From NCBI RefSeq assembly GCF_014489615.1, contig NZ_CP060825.1, positions 124,001-188,000 of the forward strand: a stretch of 64,000 nucleotides of DNA. Reading direction: 5' to 3'. Under the pieces are notes generated by a model. It worked only from the letters and a program-made list of their open reading frames with translations, was not told where the DNA came from and made no database searches. Source of the DNA: Streptomyces genisteinicus (GTDB taxonomy: Bacteria; Actinomycetota; Actinomycetes; Streptomycetales; Streptomycetaceae). The first letter of the stretch is position 1, and the number at the start of each line of letters is the position of its first letter. Shown in pieces: positions 48,819-57,617 of the stretch. The position numbers and the translations under genes were made by a program.

Positions 48819-49988
48819 ATGGACACCGAGACCGTCGTCCGCACGTTCACGTCGTACTACCAGGAGCGCGGCCACGCCCTGATCGAGGGCTCGACCCTGG
48901 TGCGGCCGCCGGGCGACCCGGTGCTGTTCACCACGTCGGGCATGCACCCGCTCACCGAGTACCTGACGGGGCGCCCGCATCCGCTCGGCACCCGGCTGGC
49001 CGGTGTGCAGCGGTGTCTGCGCACGACCGACCTGGAGGAGGTCGGCGACCCGACCCATCTCACCGTCTTCGAGATGCTCGGGAGCTGGTCGCTCGGCGAC
49101 TACGAGGGGCCGGTGAGTCTGCGCTGGGCCCACGGGCTGCTCACCGAGGGCTTCGGCGTCCCGCACCGGCTGCTGCACGCCACGGTGTTCGGCGGGGACG
49201 GGCAGGCCGGCCCGGACAACGCCTCGCGGGAGCTCTGGGAGGAACTCGGTGTGCCGGTGGAACACACCACCGGGGACAACTGGTGGGACAACGGGCCGAC
49301 CGGCCCGTGCGGGCCCGATTCGGAGATCTTCCTCTGGACGGGCGACGGCCCGCCGGAGTCCACTCCCACCGGGGACGACCGCTGGGTGGAGGTGTGGAAC
49401 CACGTGATGATGCGTCACCGGCGGCTCGACGACGGCTCGCTGGAGCCGCTGCCCCTGCGCAGCATCGACACCGGGCTCGGTCTGGAACGCCTGGCCGCCG
49501 TGCTCCAGGGCCGCGCCTCCGTCTTCGAGTGCGATGTGTTCGCCCCCTGGCTCCGGGAGGTGCCCGTGCTGTGGCCGGGCCTGGACGTGCCGTCGCTGCG
49601 GCTGGTCTGCGACCATCTGCGGTCGGCCGTGGTGATGACCGCCGACGGGGTGCGCCCGGCCGCCACCGGGCGCGGCTACGTGCTGCGCCGGCTGGTGCGG
49701 CGGGTGCTCACGGTGCTCTGGCGGGACGATCCCTCGCGCGGCCTCGGCGAGCTGCCGACGGTGCTCGTGGAGCACACTCTGGACCGCTTCCGGCAGGGCG
49801 GGGGGCCCGAGGAGGTGCGCCGGATGCTGGACGACGAGGAGCGGCGCTTCCGGCGGCTGCTGGAGCGCGGCCGGCAGGTGCTGGCCCGTCCGCGCTTCCG
49901 GGGCCCGCTGGACGAGGAGGACCTGCGCTACCTCCACGACACCCACGGGCTCCCGCGCGACCTGGTGCGCGACCTCCGGCAGGGCTGA
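48819..49988 (+). CDS. Truncated alanyl-tRNA synthetase paralogue
   Basis: A 389-aa protein matching the N-terminal catalytic core and part of the tRNA-recognition region of AlaRS. Visible motifs: the opening YYQERGHALIEGSTLVRP, motif 2-like TDLEEVGDPTHLTVFEMLGSWSLGDYE, CGPDSEIF, WNHVMMRH and the motif 3 segment PLRSIDTGLGLERLAAVLQG. Full-length AlaRS is about 880 aa; the editing domain and C-Ala domain are absent. The reading frame is intact, so it is a deliberate short form that may activate alanine for another purpose, or give resistance to an AlaRS inhibitor. AAGGAG lies six bases before the ATG. A mini-ORF and hairpin upstream may control it. Confidence 0.88.
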   Translation: MDTETVVRTFTSYYQERGHALIEGSTLVRPPGDPVLFTTSGMHPLTEYLTGRPHPLGTRLAGVQRCLRTTDLEEVGDPTHLTVFEMLGSWSLGDYEGPVSLRWAHGLLTEGFGVPHRLLHATVFGGDGQAGPDNASRELWEELGVPVEHTTGDNWWDNGPTGPCGPDSEIFLWTGDGPPESTPTGDDRWVEVWNHVMMRHRRLDDGSLEPLPLRSIDTGLGLERLAAVLQGRASVFECDVFAPWLREVPVLWPGLDVPSLRLVCDHLRSAVVMTADGVRPAATGRGYVLRRLVRRVLTVLWRDDPSRGLGELPTVLVEHTLDRFRQGGGPEEVRRMLDDEERRFRRLLERGRQVLARPRFRGPLDEEDLRYLHDTHGLPRDLVRDLRQG

Positions 49989-49998
49989 CGCGGCGGAC

Positions 49999-50028
49999 GC
50001 CGGCACCGGGGTGCGCCCCGGTGCCGGC
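49999..50028. terminator. Terminator after the AlaRS-like gene
   Basis: A perfect 13-bp stem (49999-50011 with 50016-50028) closes a four-base loop 10 bases after the stop codon. It also lies beyond the 3' end of the convergent LacI-type gene. Confidence 0.82.
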
Positions 50029-50074
50029 ACCCGGGCCCATCCTGCGCGTACGGGGCGCACGGCCCTTCCGGCAC

Positions 50075-50146
50075 ACTCACCGCACTCACCGCACTCACCG
50101 CACTCACCGCACTCACCGCACTCACGGCGCTCACGGCGCTCACGGC
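50075..50146. repeat. 9-bp tandem repeat, eight copies, at the 3' end of the LacI gene
   Basis: Five perfect ACTCACCGC units (50075-50119) are followed by ACTCACGGC and two GCTCACGGC units. The last unit contains the stop codon of the minus-strand regulator. The unit length keeps the reading frame; stop loss would add a repeated Val-Ser-Ala tail. Confidence 0.9.
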
Positions 50147-51168
50147 GGGAGTGTGGAGCGGCGGACGACCAGTTCGGGCTGGAGCACGACCCGGCGGGGC
50201 CGGGCCGGCGCCCGCCCGGCCCCGCCGGACGCCTCGGTCTCCTCCAGGAGCAGGTCCGCGGCCATCGAGCCCATGGAGAAGGCGGGCTGGCGGACCGAGG
50301 TGAGGGGGACGGCGGCGGCTGCCGCGAACTCGATGTCGTCGTAGCCGACGATGGCGATGTCGTCGGGGACGCGGACACCGACGGCGACCATCGACTGGAG
50401 CACTCCGAGGGCGAGCAGGTCGTTGGCGCAGAACACGGCGGTCGGACGGTCGGCGAGACCGAGGAGCCGCGCGCCCGCGTCGCGGCCCGCGGCCACGTCG
50501 AGCCGTGCGGCGGGCAGTTCGTGGAGCCGGTCCGTGCCGAGCCCCGCCTCGGCGAAGGCGTGGAACGCGCCGGTGCGCCGGTCCCGGACCTGCTGGAGTA
50601 CGGGCGGGCCGCTCACGTAGGCGACGGACCGGTGACCGGCCCGGATCAGATGGCGCACCGCCATGGCGCCGCCCGCGACGTCGTCGACGGAGACGGACGA
50701 CTCGGTGGTGCCGTCGGCCACCCGGTCGACCAGCACGAAGGGGATGCCGTGGCGGCGGAACGCCCGGATCGTGCGGCCGGTGGAGTCCGCGGGGGTGATC
50801 AGCACGCCCCTGACCCGCTGCTCGGCGAAGAGCGCGAGGTACTCGGCCTCCTCCGAGGGGTCCTGAGCGCTGTTGCACACCATCACACCGAGCCCGGCCC
50901 GGCGCGCGGCCCGCTCCGCACCACGGGCGACGTCGACGAAGAAGGGGTTGCCCATGTCGAGGACGAGCATGCCCATGATGCGGCTGCGTCCCGCGCGCAG
51001 CTGCCTCGCGGACTCGCTGCGGACGTAGCCGAGCCGCTGGATCGCGCCCTGCACCCGCGCCCGGGTCTCGGCCGTGACCGTGTCCGGACGGTTGATGACG
51101 TTCGAGACCGTGCCCACGGAGACTCCGGCGGCACGTGCGACGTCCTTGATGCTGACCGACGGGGACAT
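50140..51168 (-). CDS. rhaR: LacI-family regulator of rhamnose utilisation
   Basis: A 342-aa LacI/GalR protein: helix-turn-helix and hinge at 1-60 (IKDVARAAGVSVGTVSNVINRP, ARQLRAGRSRIMGML) and a periplasmic-binding-protein-like sugar domain (about 62-335). It is the last gene of the minus-strand rhamnose importer operon, 136 bases after rhaS. Two operator-like palindromes with the LacI-type core TGAAA-N2-TTTCA lie in the divergent promoter region (56130-56141 and 56290-56301), and this protein is their likely ligand-responsive repressor. The inducer is presumably rhamnose or an early intermediate. The stop codon is embedded in a 9-bp tandem repeat. Confidence 0.9.
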   Translation of the reverse strand: MSPSVSIKDVARAAGVSVGTVSNVINRPDTVTAETRARVQGAIQRLGYVRSESARQLRAGRSRIMGMLVLDMGNPFFVDVARGAERAARRAGLGVMVCNSAQDPSEEAEYLALFAEQRVRGVLITPADSTGRTIRAFRRHGIPFVLVDRVADGTTESSVSVDDVAGGAMAVRHLIRAGHRSVAYVSGPPVLQQVRDRRTGAFHAFAEAGLGTDRLHELPAARLDVAAGRDAGARLLGLADRPTAVFCANDLLALGVLQSMVAVGVRVPDDIAIVGYDDIEFAAAAAVPLTSVRQPAFSMGSMAADLLLEETEASGGAGRAPARPRRVVLQPELVVRRSTLPP

Positions 51169-51304
51169 CGGCGCCTTTCCTCCAGGTACTGACGGCCCGC
51201 GCGGTCCGCCGCCCGCCCGCCCGTCCGGCCCCGCCGCTCGGACGGAACCGGACGGGACCGGACGGGCGGACGGGACCGGACGGGCGGTCGCGGGGTGCCG
51301 CGGC

Positions 51305-52384
51305 TCAGAAGTCGAACGAGTCGATGTTCTTCGCGTCGAACACGGTCGGCTTGCCCAGGTTGATCACGCCGTCCTTGCCGATGGTGTACTCCGTGCCGCC
51401 GGCGGTGAACGTCTCGCCCTCCCGGCCGGTGATCTGGCCCGACGCCAGCGCCACCGCGGTCCGCGCGGCCAGGTCGCCCAGCGCGGCCGGGTCCCAGAGC
51501 TCGAACGCCTCGACGGTGCCGTTCTTGACGTAGGTGCGCATGTCGTTGGGCGTGCCCAGGCCGGTGAGCTTGACCTTGCCCTTGTACTTGGAGCCCGAGA
51601 GGTACTGTGCGGCGGCCTTGATGCCGACGGTGGTCGGGGAGATGATCCCCTTCAGGTCCGGGTACTCCTGGAGCAGGCCCTGGGTCTGCTGGAAGGACTG
51701 CTGGGCGTCGTCGTTGCCGTACGCGACCTTGACGAGCTCGATGTCCTTGTACTTCGGGTCCTCGAGTTCCTTCTTCATGAACTCGATCCAGGTGTTCTGG
51801 TTGGTCGCGGTCTGCGCGGCCGACAGGATCGCGATCTTCCCCTTGAAGCCGATCTGCTCCGCGAGCAGCTGCACCTCGGTGCGGCCCAGGTCCTCAGCCG
51901 ATGCCTGGGAGACGAAGGCGTGCCGGCAGTCGGCCCGGGTGTCGGAGTCGTAGGTGACGACCTTGATGCCGTTGCCCATGGCCTGCTTCAGCGCCGTGCA
52001 CAGCGCGCCCGGGTCCTGCGCCGACACGGCCATGGCGTCGACCTGCTGCTGGGTGAGCGTGTTGACGTAGGAGACCTGGCCGGAGGTGTCGGTGCCGCTG
52101 GACGGGCCGACCTCCTTGAAGGACGAGCCGAGTTCCTCGAGCGCCTTCTGGCCGCCCTTGTCCGCGGTGGTGAAGTACGGGTTGTTGACCTGCTTGGGCA
52201 GGAAGCCGACGGTGAGGCCCTTCTTGGTCTCGGCGTCCGGGTCGGCCTTGCCGGCCGCGGCGGCCGCGCCGCCCTCCTTCCGCACGTCCTCCTTCGTGGT
52301 GCCGCCGCATGCGGTGACGGCGAGGGCGAGCGAGGTGACGGCGGCGAGCGCCGCGCAGGAACGGCGGAGGCTTCTCTTGCGCAT
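51305..52384 (-). CDS. rhaS: Rhamnose ABC importer, substrate-binding lipoprotein
   Basis: A 359-aa sugar-binding protein of the type 1 periplasmic-binding (RbsB-like) family. The signal peptide ends in a lipobox (LAVTAC, Cys26), so it is anchored on the outer membrane face. GLTVGFLPKQVNNPYFTTADKGGQKALEELG begins the ligand-binding domain. The RhaS identity follows from the family resemblance and from the complete rhamnose catabolic genes alongside. It follows the second permease gene by 97 bases and precedes the LacI-type regulator. ATG at 52384. Confidence 0.9.
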   Translation of the reverse strand: MRKRSLRRSCAALAAVTSLALAVTACGGTTKEDVRKEGGAAAAAGKADPDAETKKGLTVGFLPKQVNNPYFTTADKGGQKALEELGSSFKEVGPSSGTDTSGQVSYVNTLTQQQVDAMAVSAQDPGALCTALKQAMGNGIKVVTYDSDTRADCRHAFVSQASAEDLGRTEVQLLAEQIGFKGKIAILSAAQTATNQNTWIEFMKKELEDPKYKDIELVKVAYGNDDAQQSFQQTQGLLQEYPDLKGIISPTTVGIKAAAQYLSGSKYKGKVKLTGLGTPNDMRTYVKNGTVEAFELWDPAALGDLAARTAVALASGQITGREGETFTAGGTEYTIGKDGVINLGKPTVFDAKNIDSFDF

Positions 52385-52481
52385 GACGGGGCTCCTCGGT
52401 GAGGGTGGGGTGTGCGGTGGGGGAGGTGCGGGGGTGTGCGGGACGGGCGTGGGGTGCCCGGTGGGGTGGTGCGCGGCGCCG

Positions 52482-53498
52482 TCAGGTGGACGTGGGCGCC
52501 CGGGCCGGGGCCGGTGGTTTCCCGGACGCGGCTCTGCGGCCGGCACGGGCGGCCGAGACCTGCCGCGCGACGCGCGGCCCGAGGACGGACAGGACGAGGA
52601 GGATGCCGGTGACGACGATCTGGGACTGGGCGGAGACGTCCTTCAGGCTCATCACGTTCTGGAGCGCGCCGAGCAGGAAGACGCCCGCGATCGCGCCGCC
52701 GAGGGTGCCCTTGCCGCCGTCGAAGTCGATGCCGCCGAGCAGCACGGCGGCGACGACGGACAGTTCGAGGCCGGTGGCGTTGTCGTAGCGGGCGCTGGCG
52801 TAGTGCAGGGCCCAGAACACACCGGTGAGGGAGGCCGTCATGCCGGTCACGGTGAACAGCAGCAGCTTCTGCCGCCGCACCCTGATGCCGGCAAACCGCG
52901 CGGCCTCCTCGTTCGCGCCGACGGCGAAGAGCGAGCGGCCGAAGGGGGTGGCGTGCAGGGTGACGACGGCGATGGCGAGCAGCGCCAGGAAGGGCAGGAA
53001 GGCCTGCGGGAGGAAGGTGTCGCCGACCCGGCCGGCGGCGAAGTCCAGGTACTGCGAGGGGAAGTCGGTCACCGCGTCGGAACCGAGGACGATCTGCGCG
53101 ATGCCCCGGTAGGCGGCGAGGGTGCCGATGGTGACGGCGAGCGAGGGCAGGCCGAGCCGGGTGACGAGGAGGCCGTTGACCAGGCCGCACACCACGCCGA
53201 GCAGCAGGCAGATCGGGATGATCGCCTCGATGGTCATGCCCTGGTTCCACAGCGCGCCCATCACCGCGCCCGACAGACCGGCCGTGGAGGCGACGGAGAG
53301 GTCGATCTCGCCGGAGACCACCAGCAGGGTCATGGGCAGCGCGATGAGCGCGATCGGCAGGGTGTTGCCGATCAGGAACGACAGGTTGAGCGCGTTGCCG
53401 AAGCCGTCGACGAAGCCGAAGGACAGCAGGAGCAGGACGATCAGGAGGGCGCCGACGACCGTGTCCCACCGGATGGCGCGGGTCAGGGACTCAGGCAT
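52482..53498 (-). CDS. rhaQ: Rhamnose ABC importer, permease
   Basis: A 338-aa RbsC-type permease with about nine to ten transmembrane helices. SGEIDLSVASTAGLSGAVMGALWN is the conserved motif in the first half, and FAVGANEEAARFAGIRVRRQKLLLF is the cytoplasmic EAA-like loop. A Pro/Ala-rich tail ends the protein. It overlaps the preceding permease gene by eight bases. The two permeases would form a heterodimer. The choice between the symbols rhaP and rhaQ follows gene order and is a convention only. Confidence 0.88.
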   Translation of the reverse strand: MPESLTRAIRWDTVVGALLIVLLLLSFGFVDGFGNALNLSFLIGNTLPIALIALPMTLLVVSGEIDLSVASTAGLSGAVMGALWNQGMTIEAIIPICLLLGVVCGLVNGLLVTRLGLPSLAVTIGTLAAYRGIAQIVLGSDAVTDFPSQYLDFAAGRVGDTFLPQAFLPFLALLAIAVVTLHATPFGRSLFAVGANEEAARFAGIRVRRQKLLLFTVTGMTASLTGVFWALHYASARYDNATGLELSVVAAVLLGGIDFDGGKGTLGGAIAGVFLLGALQNVMSLKDVSAQSQIVVTGILLVLSVLGPRVARQVSAARAGRRAASGKPPAPARAPTST

Positions 53499-54570
53499 GG
53501 CGGGTGTCCTCCTTCTGCGGGAGCCGCGGGAGTTCGACGTGTGCCGGCTTCTTCTTGAGGGCCGTGGCGACGCGCTGCGCGACGATCCGGTCGACGGCGA
53601 TGGCGAGCAGGAGCAGCACGCCGTTGATGGCGAGCACCCATACGGAGCTGACACCCAGGGCGGGCAGGACGCTGTTGATCGAGGTCAGCAGGAGCGCGCC
53701 GAGGGCGGCGCCGTAGACGCTGCCGGAGCCGCCGGTGAAGACGACGCCGCCGACGACGACCGCGCTGACGACGGTGAGTTCGTAGCCGTTGCCGGTGCCC
53801 GAGTCGACGTTGCCGAACCGGGCGAGGTACAGGACGCCGGCGAGTCCGGCGAGCGCGCCGCAGAAGGTGTAGGCGGCGAGGATGCGCTTGCGGACGGGGA
53901 TGCCGGCGAGCCGGGCGGCCTCCGGGTTCGAGCCCAGGGCGTACAGCTCCCGGCCGCTCACGAAGTGCTTCATGTAGTACGCGGTGGCCACCAGGACGCC
54001 CAGCGCGATCATCGCGAGCCAGGGCACGGCCGAGATGCCGCCGGAGCCGAAGTCGACGAAGCCGCCGGGGAGATCGGCCGCGGTGATCTGGCGGGAGCCG
54101 ACCCAGATGGAGTCGATGCCGCGGATGATGTAGAGCGTGCCGAGGGTCACCACCAGGGCGGGCACCTGGCCGAGGCTGACGAGCAGCCCGTTGAGGAGAC
54201 CGAAGCCGGTGCCCATCAGCACGGCGAGCAGCACGGCGACGACGGGGTGCCCGCCGCCCTGGAGCCAGGTGCCGGCGGCGAAGGCGCTGATGCCGAGGGT
54301 GGAGCCGACCGAGAGGTCGACGTTGCGGGTGATGACGACCAGCGACTGGCCGACGGCGACCAGCACCAGGATGGTGGCGTTCAGCAGCAGGTCCTTGACG
54401 CCCTGCTCGGAGAGGAACGCGCTGTTGCCGGCCTGGGTGACGCCGAGCATCACCAGGAAGACGAGCAGGATGGCGAGTTCACGCATCGTGAAGACGCGGT
54501 CGGCCAGCCGGGTCCCGCCGGACTTGGGCGCCTCGGCGAGGGGCGGTCGTGCGGGGGCGGAGACCGTCAT
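53491..54570 (-). CDS. rhaP: Rhamnose ABC importer, permease
   Basis: A 359-aa RbsC-type permease with about ten transmembrane helices. [24 protein letters not shown] and [29 protein letters not shown] are the two conserved family segments. The start overlaps the ATPase stop by four bases (ATGA type) and the end overlaps the next permease by eight, so the components are translationally coupled. The C-terminal tail is basic and cytoplasmic. Confidence 0.9.
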   Translation of the reverse strand: MTVSAPARPPLAEAPKSGGTRLADRVFTMRELAILLVFLVMLGVTQAGNSAFLSEQGVKDLLLNATILVLVAVGQSLVVITRNVDLSVGSTLGISAFAAGTWLQGGGHPVVAVLLAVLMGTGFGLLNGLLVSLGQVPALVVTLGTLYIIRGIDSIWVGSRQITAADLPGGFVDFGSGGISAVPWLAMIALGVLVATAYYMKHFVSGRELYALGSNPEAARLAGIPVRKRILAAYTFCGALAGLAGVLYLARFGNVDSGTGNGYELTVVSAVVVGGVVFTGGSGSVYGAALGALLLTSINSVLPALGVSSVWVLAINGVLLLLAIAVDRIVAQRVATALKKKPAHVELPRLPQKEDTRHA

Positions 54571-56084
54571 GCGGCGGCCCTCCCGGTGGCTGCGGCCATC
54601 ACGGTCTCCTCGGTGGCGTCGGACCGTGGGATCTCGGCGGTGAGGCGGCCCTCGTGCATCACCAGCACGCGGTCGGCCATGCCGAGGATCTCGGGCAGGT
54701 CGGAGGAGATCATCAGGACGGCGACCCCGTCGGCGGCGAGCTGCGACAGCAGGCGGTGCACCTCGGCCTTGGTGCCGACGTCGATGCCGCGGGTGGGCTC
54801 GTCGACGATCAGCACCTCGGGGCCGGTGGCGAGCCACTTGGCGAGGACGACCTTCTGCTGGTTGCCGCCGGAGAGCGTGGAGACGGCGTCGGCGATCCGG
54901 GCGTACTTGACGTGGAGTCTGACCGCCCAGTCGAGCGAGCGGCTGCGCTCGGCGCCGCGGTCCACCAGCCCGGCCCTGACCGTGGTGCGCAGCCCGGTGA
55001 GGCCGATGTTGCGCTCGATGGACATGTCCATCACCAGGCCCTGGGCCCGCCGGTCCTCCGGCACGAGGGCGAGTCCGGCCGCCATGGCCGTGGAGGGGGC
55101 GCCGTTGGTCAGGGCGCGGCCCTTGACCTCGACCTCGCCCGCGTCCCGGCGGTCGATGCCGAAGACGGCGCGGGCGACCTCGGTGCGTCCGGCGCCGACC
55201 AGCCCGGCGAGGCCGACGATCTCCCCGCTGCGCACCTCGAACGAGACGTCGGTGAAGACGCCCTCCCGGGTGAGGCGGCGCACGCTCAGGGCGACCTCGC
55301 CCGGCACCACGTCCTGCTTGGGGTAGAGCTCGTCGAGGTCGCGGCCGACCATGCGGCGGACCAGGTCGTCCTCGGTCATGCCGGCCAGGGGCTCGGAGGC
55401 GATCCGGGCGCCGTCGCGCAGGGTGGTCACCTTCTGGCAGATCGCGAAGATCTCCTCCAGGCGGTGGGAGATGAAGAGGACGGCGGCGCCCTGTTCCCGC
55501 AGGGCGCGGACGACACCGAAGAGGCGGGCGACCTCGCTGCCGGTGAGCGCCGCGGTCGGTTCGTCCATGATCAGGACTCGGGCGTCGAACGAGAGCGCCT
55601 TGGCGATCTCGACGATCTGCTGGTCGGCGATGGACAGTCCGCGCGCCGGACGCTCCGGGTCGAGCGCGACACCGAGGCGCTCCATCAGTGCGGCGGTGGC
55701 CTCGCGGGTGGCGCGGTGGTCGATGCGGCCGAGTCCCCGCCGGGGCTGCCGGCCGATGAAGATGTTCTCCGCGATCGACAGGTCGGGGAAGAGGGTGGGT
55801 TCCTGGTAGATGACGGCGATGCCGGCGTCCCGGGCGTCGCCGGGGCCGTGGAAGACGACGGGCCCGCCGTCGAGCAGCACCTGGCCGGCGTCCGGCCGGT
55901 GCACCCCGGCCAGCGTCTTGATCAGCGTCGACTTGCCCGCGCCGTTCTCGCCGGCGAGGGCGTGCACCTCGCCGGGGAACAGTTCCAGGGACACGCCTTT
56001 GAGGGCGCGTACGGCGCCGAAGGACTTGGCGACGTCCTCCAGCGCCAGCACCGGCGCGGGTCCCGGACGGGACGGGTGACTCAT
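54567..56084 (-). CDS. rhaT: Rhamnose ABC importer, dual ATPase
   Basis: A 505-aa sugar importer ATPase with two fused nucleotide-binding domains. The first has a canonical Walker A (GENGAGKST, about 46-54) and Walker B ([11 protein letters not shown]). The second has the degenerate P-loop typical of the second half of RbsA-type proteins (GLVGAGRTE) but a good signature ([15 protein letters not shown]) and [12 protein letters not shown]. It is the first gene of the importer operon. A promoter (TTGACT-18-TAACGT on the minus strand) and an operator lie within 110 bases upstream. Confidence 0.92.
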   Translation of the reverse strand: MSHPSRPGPAPVLALEDVAKSFGAVRALKGVSLELFPGEVHALAGENGAGKSTLIKTLAGVHRPDAGQVLLDGGPVVFHGPGDARDAGIAVIYQEPTLFPDLSIAENIFIGRQPRRGLGRIDHRATREATAALMERLGVALDPERPARGLSIADQQIVEIAKALSFDARVLIMDEPTAALTGSEVARLFGVVRALREQGAAVLFISHRLEEIFAICQKVTTLRDGARIASEPLAGMTEDDLVRRMVGRDLDELYPKQDVVPGEVALSVRRLTREGVFTDVSFEVRSGEIVGLAGLVGAGRTEVARAVFGIDRRDAGEVEVKGRALTNGAPSTAMAAGLALVPEDRRAQGLVMDMSIERNIGLTGLRTTVRAGLVDRGAERSRSLDWAVRLHVKYARIADAVSTLSGGNQQKVVLAKWLATGPEVLIVDEPTRGIDVGTKAEVHRLLSQLAADGVAVLMISSDLPEILGMADRVLVMHEGRLTAEIPRSDATEETVMAAATGRAAA

Positions 56085-56129
56085 GGGGACTCCTCGACGA
56101 CACCGGCCGGGGAATCCGTCACGGCATCG

Positions 56130-56141
56130 TGAAAGGTTTCA
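56130..56141. promoter_or_regulatory. LacI-type operator, importer side
   Basis: TGAAAGGTTTCA is a dyad with five-base arms around GG. It lies just downstream of the importer promoter start region, where bound repressor would block transcription. Confidence 0.78.
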
Positions 56142-56155
56142 ATTGGATTGCCGGG

Positions 56156-56185
56156 ACGTTATGCAGCGCCGATACACCGAGTCAA
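56156..56185 (-). promoter_or_regulatory. Promoter of the rhamnose importer operon
   Basis: On the minus strand, TTGACT (56180-56185) and TAACGT (56156-56161) are separated by 18 bases. Transcription would start near 56149, between this promoter and the operator at 56130-56141. Confidence 0.65.
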
Positions 56186-56255
56186 TGGCCGAGCAGCAAT
56201 CCCGCGCCGCCGGAGGGTTGCATTTCGGTCACGCGACACCCGCGTTTCCCGGGGG

Positions 56256-56284
56256 TTGACAGCCCCGGCGGCGCCCCCTAGCTT
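56256..56284 (+). promoter_or_regulatory. rhaI: Promoter of rhaI
   Basis: TTGACA (56256-56261) and TAGCTT (56279-56284) with a 17-base spacer, a strong HrdB-type promoter. The expected start site, about 56291, lies inside the operator at 56290-56301. Confidence 0.82.
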
Positions 56285-56289
56285 CCACA

Positions 56290-56301
56290 TGAATCGTTTC
56301 A
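56290..56301. promoter_or_regulatory. LacI-type operator, rhaI side
   Basis: TGAATCGTTTCA matches the operator at 56130-56141 in all but the central bases and one arm position. It overlaps the predicted rhaI transcription start, so repression by the rhamnose LacI protein is expected. Confidence 0.75.
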
Positions 56302-56361
56302 CAAGCTCGCCTGGCAGGAGTTCGCGCTCCGTGGCCGACGCATGACTTCAGGAGTCCCGAA

Positions 56362-57522
56362 GTGACCGAGCTCGCCGCGGTGAAGGCCGCCCTCAAGACC
56401 CAGGCCGTCGAGACGCCGTCGTGGGCCTACGGGAACTCCGGGACGCGTTTCAAGGTGTTCGCCCAGCAGGGAGTCCCGCGGACCCCGCAGGAGAAGATCG
56501 AGGACGCGGCGAAGGTGCACGAGTTCACGGGTGCCGCTCCGACGGTGGCCCTGCACATCCCCTGGGACAGGGTCGATGACTACGCGGCCCTCGCCCGGCA
56601 CGCCGAGGACCACGGCGTGCGCCTGGGGACGATCAACTCCAACACGTTCCAGGACGACGACTACAAGCTGGGCAGTGTGTGCCATCCGGAGGCGTCGGTG
56701 CGCCGCAAGGCGGTGGACCACCTGCTGGAGTGCGTGGACGTGATGGACGCGACCGGGTCGCGGGATCTGAAGCTGTGGTTCGCCGACGGCACCAACTACC
56801 CGGGCCAGGACGACATCCGGGCCCGGCAGGACCGGCTGGCCGAGGCGCTGGCGGAGGTGTACGCCCGGCTCGGGGACGACCAGCGGATGCTGCTGGAGTA
56901 CAAGTTCTTCGAGCCGGCCTTCTACAGCACCGACGTGCCGGACTGGGGGACCGCGTACGCGCACTGTCTGAAGCTGGGGCCGAAGGCGCAGGTGGTGGTG
57001 GACACCGGGCACCACGCGCCGGGTACCAACATCGAGTTCATCGTCGCCTCGCTGCTGCGGGAGGGCAAGCTCGGCGGCTTCGACTTCAACTCCCGTTTCT
57101 ACGCGGACGACGACCTGATGGCGGGCGCCGCGGACCCGTTCCAGCTGTTCCGGATCATGTACGAGGTGGTGCGGGGCGGCGGGTTCACGCCCGAGGTGGC
57201 GTTCATGCTCGACCAGTGCCACAACATCGAGGCGAAGGTCCCGGCGATCATCCGCTCGGTGATGAACGTGCAGGAGGCGACCGCCAAGGCGCTCCTCGTC
57301 GACCGCGATGCCCTCGCGGCTGCCCAGGCGGCCGGTGATGTGCTTGCGGCCAACGGCGTGCTGATGGACGCCTACAGCACCGACGTCCGCCCGCTGCTCG
57401 CCGAGGTCCGCGGCGAACTCGGCCTCGACCCGGACCCGATGGCCTCCTACCGCCGCTCCGGCTGGGCCGAGAAGATCGCCGGTGCGCGTGTCGGCGGACA
57501 GCAGGCCGGCTGGGGAGCCTGA
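56362..57522 (+). CDS. rhaI: L-rhamnose isomerase
   Basis: A 386-aa sugar isomerase of the actinobacterial/Pseudomonas-type RhaI group, converting L-rhamnose to L-rhamnulose. The xylose-isomerase-like TIM barrel shows conserved metal and substrate segments LHIPWD, LLEYKFFEPAFYSTDVPDWG, VVDTGHHAPGTNIEF, GGFDFNSRFYADDDLMAG and FMLDQCHNIEAK. The length fits that group and is shorter than E. coli RhaA. GTG at 56362 follows AGGAG by about seven bases. It begins the catabolic operon and is divergent from the importer, with operators on both sides. Confidence 0.93.
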   Translation: MTELAAVKAALKTQAVETPSWAYGNSGTRFKVFAQQGVPRTPQEKIEDAAKVHEFTGAAPTVALHIPWDRVDDYAALARHAEDHGVRLGTINSNTFQDDDYKLGSVCHPEASVRRKAVDHLLECVDVMDATGSRDLKLWFADGTNYPGQDDIRARQDRLAEALAEVYARLGDDQRMLLEYKFFEPAFYSTDVPDWGTAYAHCLKLGPKAQVVVDTGHHAPGTNIEFIVASLLREGKLGGFDFNSRFYADDDLMAGAADPFQLFRIMYEVVRGGGFTPEVAFMLDQCHNIEAKVPAIIRSVMNVQEATAKALLVDRDALAAAQAAGDVLAANGVLMDAYSTDVRPLLAEVRGELGLDPDPMASYRRSGWAEKIAGARVGGQQAGWGA

Positions 57523-57617
57523 CCCACTCCCTGGAGCCCACACCCGCCCAGACCGCCGCCGCCGCCCGGACGCATCCCCGCACACCCCGCGCTCACCACC
57601 TCCTCGAAGGATCCGTC

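Noticed and set aside
50075..50146. CRISPR-like or origin-like iteron array
   Set aside because: Units are nine bases with no spacers, and lie at the end of a coding gene. There are no cas or rep genes nearby.
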